Positions 5,245-9,521 of a DNA stretch of 9,521 nucleotides are shown here, in pieces; the stretch's first letter is position 1, and every line of letters begins with the position of its first letter. The notes beneath the pieces were generated by a model. The model was not told where the DNA came from. It searched no databases and worked only from the letters and a program-made list of their open reading frames with translations. Origin of the DNA: an uncultured Actinomyces sp. (GTDB lineage Bacteria; Actinomycetota; Actinomycetes; Actinomycetales; Actinomycetaceae); assembly GCA_902773415.1 (NCBI GenBank), contig CACYEE010000243.1, positions 1 through 9,521 on the forward strand. The letters run 5' to 3'. The translations under genes were made by a program, and so were the position numbers.

Positions 5245-7122
5245 TCAGACGCTCGTCGCCGTTCCCGCGTTCTGAAGCTGACGCATGATCGACACGAGGA
5301 AATCGCCGTTCGACTCGGTCGCCCGCAGGCGCTTGAGGAAGAAATCGGAGGCATCGGCGGGTTCGCGCATGCCCATGCCCCGGCGCAGCTGCCAGATGAC
5401 CTTGAGCTCTTCGGGCGAATACAGCAGCTCTTCGCGGCGCGTGCCCGAAGCGTTCACGTCGATTGCCGGGAAGATGCGGCGATCGGCAAGCTGGCGCGAC
5501 AGGCGCAGTTCCATGTTGCCGGTGCCCTTGAACTCCTCGAAAATCACCTCGTCCATCTTCGAGCCGGTCTCCACGAGCGCCGATGCGATAATCGTCAGCG
5601 AACCGCCGTTTTCGATATTGCGGGCCGCGCCGAAGAACTTCTTCGGCGGGTAGAGCGCCGCCGCGTCCACGCCGCCGGACAGGATGCGGCCCGAAGCCGG
5701 AGCGGCGAGATTGTAGGCGCGCGACAGGCGCGTAAGCGAATCGAGAAGAACCACGACATCCTGGCCCAGCTCGACAAGGCGCTTGGCGCGTTCGATCGCG
5801 AGCTCGGCGACAATCGTATGGTCGGAGGCCGGACGGTCGAAAGTCGAGGAAATGACCTCGCCGCACACCAGCCTCTGCATGTCCGTCACCTCCTCGGGAC
5901 GCTCGTCGACAAGCACCACCATGATGTGGATCGACGGATCGTTCTTCGCGATCGCCGTCGCGATCTGCTGCATCGTCATCGTCTTGCCTGCCTTCGGCGG
6001 GGACACGATGAGGCCTCGCTGGCCCTTTCCGACCGGGGCCACAAGGTCGATGGCGCGCGTCGTCAGGCCCTTCGTGTCCGTCTCCAGACGAATCATCTCC
6101 TGCGGGTACAGGGGCGTCAGCTTGCCGAATTCGGGGCGCTCGGCCGACTTTTCGGGCGTCAGCCCGTTGATGGCATCGACCTGCACAAGCTGCTTGTGGC
6201 GCGGCTGGCCGTTGTTCCAGCGGCGGTTGTTGTTGCCGTTGCGGCCTCCGCGACGACGGTTGTACTGGTTCTGGTTCTCGTTCGGCTCGCGCACCGCGCC
6301 GACGACGGCGTCGCCGCGGCGAAGGCCGTACTGCTTCATGACATGGACGGGCACGATCGCGTCGTTCGTGCCGGGCAGGTATCCGCCGGTGCGCAAGAAG
6401 AAGGCGTTGCCCTGCTTGTCGAGAATGCCGGCGACGGGGATGAGGTACTCCTCGCCCTGCTGACCCTGGGCCTGATGGTTTTGGGCCTGCTGCTGGCCCT
6501 GGCGGGAGCGACGTTCGGCGGAGTCGCCAATCGCATCGAGTTCGGCCTTGCGTTCCTGACGCTCGGGACGTTCCTGGCGGTCGTTGCGGTCGCGCTGCTG
6601 GTTCTGCCCGACTCCGTTGCCGTTGCGTTCGCGGCGGCTGCGGCTGCGGGTCCGGCTCCTGCGCCCGCCCGAACGCTCCTCGGCGCTCTCGGCCCCCTCG
6701 CCCGAACGGTCGGGAAGCACGATTTCGTCGACGGAGGCCGGCACCTTCGGTTCGGCAGGGTCGTTCTCCTTCGCGCGGTCACGGCGCGTGCGGCCCTCCC
6801 GCTGCCCGTCCCGGTCTTCCTGGCCTTCCGTGTTCGCACCGGCCTCCGGCTGTTCCGCCGTGGCCTCGGCCTTCTCGGATTCGGGCGCGACCGCGGCTTC
6901 GTCCTCCTGGGGGGCCGCCTGCGGCGCAGCCTCGACCTGCCGCACCGGCTCGGCTTCCTTGCGGGGCCGGCCGCGACGGGCAGGCTCCACTTCCCGAATC
7001 GCGGCGATGATGTCGGCCTTCTTCGCCTTCGGGTCGATCTTGATTCCCTTGGATTTCGCGTATTCGCGCAAGTCGGCCACACGCATGGTGGAAATGGAGG
7101 CCGACGCATTCTTTTCGCTCAC
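5245..7122 (-). CDS. rho: Transcription termination factor Rho
   Basis: Rho is a hexameric RNA helicase-translocase that ends transcription of untranslated RNA. The 625-residue protein is much longer than the roughly 420 residues of the E. coli form. A SAP-like Rho N-domain (about 13-44) is followed by a low-complexity region rich in E, R, Q, N and A (about 45-223). The cold-shock RNA-binding domain starts near YLIPVAGIL (226) and contains a second insert, an N/R/G-rich stretch at about 280-310. The ATPase core is intact: Walker A SPPKAGKT (374-381), DERPEE (406-411), Walker B VVVLLD ending at D461, and NASGTRREELL (557-567), where the arginine finger is expected. GTG 7122 follows GAAGGAAAC at about 9 nt; an ATG at codon 13 has no ribosome-binding site. 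The long N-terminal extension is typical of high-GC actinobacteria. Confidence 0.97.
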   Translation of the reverse strand: MSEKNASASISTMRVADLREYAKSKGIKIDPKAKKADIIAAIREVEPARRGRPRKEAEPVRQVEAAPQAAPQEDEAAVAPESEKAEATAEQPEAGANTEGQEDRDGQREGRTRRDRAKENDPAEPKVPASVDEIVLPDRSGEGAESAEERSGGRRSRTRSRSRRERNGNGVGQNQQRDRNDRQERPERQERKAELDAIGDSAERRSRQGQQQAQNHQAQGQQGEEYLIPVAGILDKQGNAFFLRTGGYLPGTNDAIVPVHVMKQYGLRRGDAVVGAVREPNENQNQYNRRRGGRNGNNNRRWNNGQPRHKQLVQVDAINGLTPEKSAERPEFGKLTPLYPQEMIRLETDTKGLTTRAIDLVAPVGKGQRGLIVSPPKAGKTMTMQQIATAIAKNDPSIHIMVVLVDERPEEVTDMQRLVCGEVISSTFDRPASDHTIVAELAIERAKRLVELGQDVVVLLDSLTRLSRAYNLAAPASGRILSGGVDAAALYPPKKFFGAARNIENGGSLTIIASALVETGSKMDEVIFEEFKGTGNMELRLSRQLADRRIFPAIDVNASGTRREELLYSPEELKVIWQLRRGMGMREPADASDFFLKRLRATESNGDFLVSIMRQLQNAGTATSV

Positions 7123-7141
7123 GAGGCTGTTTCCTTCGCTT

Positions 7142-7274
7142 CGCCCGGATACGGGCGTACTTTCATGCCGGTTCGTACCGGCTTGTCATGAGGGGGATCA
7201 TGCCCGCGGTGCAGGCCCAAAAACATGGCGACTGCCGCAAAACGGGGCATCATGCGTCGGAAAAAGCCCGACGC
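7142..7274 (-). promoter_or_regulatory. Hairpin-rich leader upstream of rho
   Basis: The 389-nt gap between thrB and rho holds three perfect short inverted repeats before the rho start: GCGTCGG/CCGACGC (7254-7260 and 7268-7274), GCCGGT/ACCGGC (7167-7172 and 7177-7182, loop of 4) and CGCCCG/CGGGCG (7142-7147 and 7152-7157, loop of 4). The last ends a few bases before the rho ribosome-binding site. Known: rho is autoregulated through its leader in E. coli. Inferred: these stems could play a similar role here. A minus-strand TAGAGT near 7284 is a weak -10 candidate without a clear -35. The rest of the gap shows no gene. Confidence 0.35.
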
Positions 7275-7396
7275 CATGCGACAACTCTAGCAATAATCGG
7301 CACAGGCTCGCAGAAACTCGGCAAAATCACGACATGCGTGTGACAGGAGCAACAGTCAAAGGTCCGTGCCGCGCCGTCGCGTCGCCCTACATGGCA

Positions 7397-7438
7397 CGAA
7401 AAAGGAAAGCGTGTCGCCTCCGCGCGGGCCCGGCGACA
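7397..7438 (-). terminator. Candidate Rho-independent terminator after thrB
   Basis: On the minus strand, about 74 nt past the thrB stop, TGTCGCC and GGCGACA (7-bp stem, plus-strand arms 7412-7418 and 7432-7438) enclose a GC-rich 13-nt loop. The stem is followed by the T-rich tract CGCTTTCCTTTTT. The tract is interrupted by two cytosines and the loop is large, so strength is uncertain. It would separate thrC-thrB from rho transcription. Confidence 0.55.
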
Positions 7439-7511
7439 GAACCCCCAAGCCCAGTCGCCCCGCAGGAGCTTCCGGCGTTTCCGGGCGCGAGCGCCAATCG
7501 GCCCGGCGACG

Positions 7512-8450
7512 CTAGAGAATCCGCGCCCCCGGAGTGCTGCCCGAATCGAAAGCCATGAAGCCCTTGCCGGCGAGAACTCGCCGGGTCTGCGCGTCCACGC
7601 TGTCAAAAACGAGAATCGACGGGCCTGCCCCCGAAATCACCGCAGGCCAGCCGGCTTCGCGCAGGTCGGCAAGAACCTGCCAGGAAGCCCCAAGGGATTC
7701 GGCCCGGTAGTTCTGGTGAAGGCGTTCCTCGGTGGCCTGCATGAGCAGATCCGGGCGCCCTTGAAGCGCAAGAACAAGCATTGCCGCGCGCGAGGCGTTG
7801 AAGGCGGCGTCCTTGTGGGGCACCTCGCCGGGCAGCACGGAGCGCGCGAGGGAGGTCGGAAGCTCGAAGTCCGGCACGAGAAGCGTCGTCTTCGTCGCCT
7901 CGGCAAGCCCGATCGGCGCGGCTTTCGCGTACACGCCTTCGGCGTTGACGAAAGGCGGCTTTTCTCCGGCCGGCGCGTCCTCCTCGCGTTCGGTCCACGC
8001 CACGACGGCACCGCCGTAAATCGCGGGAGCGGCATTGTCGGGGTGGCCTTCAAACTCCGTGGCAAGGGTGAGGAGGACTTCGTCGTTGAGGTCCTCCGGC
8101 TTTTCGACGAGCCCGCGGGCAAGCATGAGGCCCGCAACGACGGCCGCAGCCGACGAACCGAGGCCGCGCCCCTGGAAGATGCCGTTCGTCGCTTTCAGCT
8201 CGAAGCCCGAATAGGCGACGCCGGCAACGTCAAGCGCGCGGCGAAGCGCGACAAGGACAAGGTGGGAGCCGTCGCGAGGAAGAATGCCGGCGCCTTCGCC
8301 TTCGATGTCGACTCGGGTAGGGCCCGTCGTCATGCGGACCTCGACCTCGTCCCACAGGTCGTGGGCCATTCCCATGCAGTCGAAGCCGGGGCCAAGGTTG
8401 CCGGAGGTGGCGGGCACGCGCACGCGGGCGCGGTCGCGGGCAAGACGCAT
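7512..8450 (-). CDS. thrB: Homoserine kinase
   Basis: ThrB phosphorylates homoserine with ATP to give O-phosphohomoserine, the substrate of threonine synthase encoded just upstream. The 312-residue product has all three GHMP-kinase motifs: VPATSGNLGPGFD (12-24), the phosphate-binding loop GRGLGSSAAAVVAG (94-107) and ISGAGPS (272-278). HPDNAAPAIYGG (136-147) matches the homoserine kinase pattern. ATG 8450 was chosen because AAAGGAAA lies about 7 nt upstream and the GHMP N-terminus begins there. The frame is open back to 9038, but that extension only overlaps thrC in another frame. It is 170 nt downstream of thrC on the same strand, separated by a large palindromic repeat, and is probably co-transcribed with it. 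Confidence 0.96.
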   Translation of the reverse strand: MRLARDRARVRVPATSGNLGPGFDCMGMAHDLWDEVEVRMTTGPTRVDIEGEGAGILPRDGSHLVLVALRRALDVAGVAYSGFELKATNGIFQGRGLGSSAAAVVAGLMLARGLVEKPEDLNDEVLLTLATEFEGHPDNAAPAIYGGAVVAWTEREEDAPAGEKPPFVNAEGVYAKAAPIGLAEATKTTLLVPDFELPTSLARSVLPGEVPHKDAAFNASRAAMLVLALQGRPDLLMQATEERLHQNYRAESLGASWQVLADLREAGWPAVISGAGPSILVFDSVDAQTRRVLAGKGFMAFDSGSTPGARIL

Positions 8451-8509
8451 TGCGGGTTTCCTTTCGGCGTTCGGCGCTGGCGGTCGAAGGAGCGGACGCG
8501 GGAACTCCG

Positions 8510-8577
8510 CCTCCCGTTTGGGGACGGGCCCCGTTCCGGAGAATCCTCCCGTTTGGGGCCCGTCCCCAAACGGGAGG
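8510..8577. repeat. Large inverted repeat (23-bp arms) in the thrC-thrB gap
   Basis: Two perfect 23-nt arms (8510-8532 and 8555-8577) flank a 22-nt spacer. The right arm is also part of a shorter perfect palindrome with 14-nt arms CCTCCCGTTTGGGG and CCCCAAACGGGAGG (8545-8558 and 8564-8577) around the loop CCCGT. The RNA could therefore fold in two mutually exclusive ways. The arms nearly match the 2682-2714 unit, with GACGGG in place of GACAGG. It lies between the thrC stop and the thrB start, and no T-run follows on the minus strand, so an ordinary terminator is unlikely. Confidence 0.85.
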
Positions 8578-8620
8578 TCCGGCCCGAACCGGACCCGACC
8601 CCACAGCGCCCGGTTGACAG

Positions 8621-9521
8621 CTACAAAGACAGCGCCGCGGCCGCCGCATCGGCGGTCGGAGCAATCGGATCGAAAGCGAGCTCGCCCTTGCCCGAAAGCG
8701 CCGTGGCCGTATCCTTCAGGCCATTGCCCGTCACCGTACAGGCAATCGTCGCCCCCTCGGGCACCTTGCCCGCGGCGGCGGCCTTGAGCAGGCCCGCAAT
8801 CGAAGCCGCCGAACCAGGCTCGACGAAAATGCCGGATTCCGCGGCAAGAACCGACTGGGCCTCGACAATCTCCTCGTCGCTCACGCGGTCGATGAAACCG
8901 CCGGAAGAATCGCGCGCATCCTCGGCGTACCTCCACGAAGCCGGGTTGCCGATGCGGATTGCCGTCGCAATCGTTTCGGGCTTCTCGACCGGATGTCCGA
9001 GCACGAGCGGCGCGGCGTTCCACGCCTGAAAGCCCCACATCTGCGGAACCTTCGTCGCGCGAGGCTCCAGCCTCGTTGCGGCGTCGTCCATCGAAGCCGG
9101 CGTCGTCCTTCCCGCATACTCCATGTACCCCATCCAGTAGGCGGAAATGTTGCCCGCGTTTCCCACAGGAAGAATGTGAACGTCAGGGGCGTCGCCCAGC
9201 TCGTCGACGATCTCGAAGGAGGCGGTCTTCTGGCCCTGCAAGCGGTACGGGTTCACCGAATTCACCAGCGCCACCGGATACTTCTCGGTCAGTTCGCGCA
9301 CCATGTTCAGGCAGTCGTCGAAATTGCCGTCGACAGCCACGAGCTTCGCGCCGTGCATGACCGCCTGGGCGAGCTTGCCCGCCGCGATCTTTCCGGCCGG
9401 AAGAACCACCGCGCATTCCAGGCCCGCCGCAACCGCGTAGGCCGCCGCCGAAGCCGACGTGTTGCCCGTCGACGCACAGGCGACAATCTTCGCGTCCCCC
9501 TCCAGAACATGCGAAATCGCC
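8621..9521 (-). CDS. thrC: Threonine synthase, N-terminus outside window
   Basis: ThrC is a PLP enzyme that converts O-phosphohomoserine to threonine and phosphate. The window shows the last 299 residues, so roughly the first 50-60 of the usual 350 are missing, including the PLP-binding lysine region. The visible part begins AISHVLEGDAKIVACASTGN. It carries the substrate-binding STGNTSASAAAYA (visible residues 17-29), SVNPYRLQGQKT (88-99) and the glycine-rich phosphate-cofactor loop PVGNAGN (118-124). These are typical of the shorter actinobacterial/thermophile-type threonine synthase. The protein ends AAAALSL with a TAG at 8623. The related threonine dehydratase family is less likely because of the close fit to ThrC motifs and the neighbouring homoserine kinase gene. 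Confidence 0.95.
   Translation of the reverse strand, partial: AISHVLEGDAKIVACASTGNTSASAAAYAVAAGLECAVVLPAGKIAAGKLAQAVMHGAKLVAVDGNFDDCLNMVRELTEKYPVALVNSVNPYRLQGQKTASFEIVDELGDAPDVHILPVGNAGNISAYWMGYMEYAGRTTPASMDDAATRLEPRATKVPQMWGFQAWNAAPLVLGHPVEKPETIATAIRIGNPASWRYAEDARDSSGGFIDRVSDEEIVEAQSVLAAESGIFVEPGSAASIAGLLKAAAAGKVPEGATIACTVTGNGLKDTATALSGKGELAFDPIAPTADAAAAALSL

Noticed and set aside
3086..5275. 729-codon open frame on the plus strand
   Set aside because: It overlaps the well-supported phosphodiesterase gene in another frame and the antisense of the kinase gene; its Arg/Pro-rich translation shows no domain. It is a GC-driven shadow.
4148..5866. Kinase-like gene starting upstream within rho
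   Set aside because: Upstream residues overlap rho coding sequence out of frame and show no family similarity; ATG 5092 has a strong ribosome-binding site.
5092..7191. 699-codon open frame on the plus strand opposite rho
   Set aside because: Antisense reading of rho codons giving low-complexity hydrophobic and Arg-rich sequence, with no ribosome-binding site or family similarity.
7512..9038. homoserine kinase with a 196-residue N-terminal extension
   Set aside because: The extension overlaps thrC in another frame and crosses the palindromic repeat; ATG 8450 has its own ribosome-binding site and begins the GHMP fold.

Overview
The window is a GC-rich bacterial chromosome segment carrying a conserved housekeeping cluster. 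Its layout is typical of Actinomycetota: thrC-thrB, then rho with a long charged N-terminal insertion, then rpmE-prfA-prmC-sua5, nearly all on the minus strand. GC content, gene order, the Rho architecture and the many GGGGACAGG-type palindromes suggest a Coriobacteriia/Eggerthellaceae-like gut actinobacterium. That taxonomic placement is inference from content and was not checked against a database.

Right to left, in the direction of transcription: threonine synthase (9521-8621, 5' end outside the window) and homoserine kinase (8450-7512) complete threonine synthesis. A candidate intrinsic terminator follows thrB. A 389-nt gap holds the hairpin-rich leader of rho. Transcription terminator Rho (7122-5245) carries two low-complexity segments. 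A choline/ethanolamine-kinase-like gene (5092-4148, minus) then faces a glycerophosphodiester phosphodiesterase (3330-4076, plus). This convergent pair lies between rho and rpmE, which are often close neighbours in actinobacteria. Zinc-ribbon ribosomal protein L31 (3018-2806), release factor 1 (2672-1563) and the RF1 glutamine methyltransferase PrmC (from 1566) follow as a likely translation operon.

The most unusual feature is at the left end. The prmC reading frame has no stop codon where the family normally ends. It runs in frame through a linker of about 88 codons, which contains a 55-nt palindrome, straight into a Sua5/TsaC (threonylcarbamoyl-AMP synthase) domain that continues off the window. 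As written, the DNA encodes a PrmC-Sua5 fusion. The linker palindrome resembles palindromes in the prfA-rpmE and thrB-thrC gaps, with a degenerate copy in the rho-kinase gap. This suggests a dispersed REP-like family, one copy of which may have become protein-coding.

Functionally the window joins threonine synthesis (ThrB, ThrC), a user of threonine (Sua5, for tRNA t6A37), termination of translation (RF1, PrmC), a ribosomal protein (L31), termination of transcription (Rho), and a small phospholipid head-group salvage or decoration pair. I see no CRISPR array, rRNA, tRNA or transposase gene.
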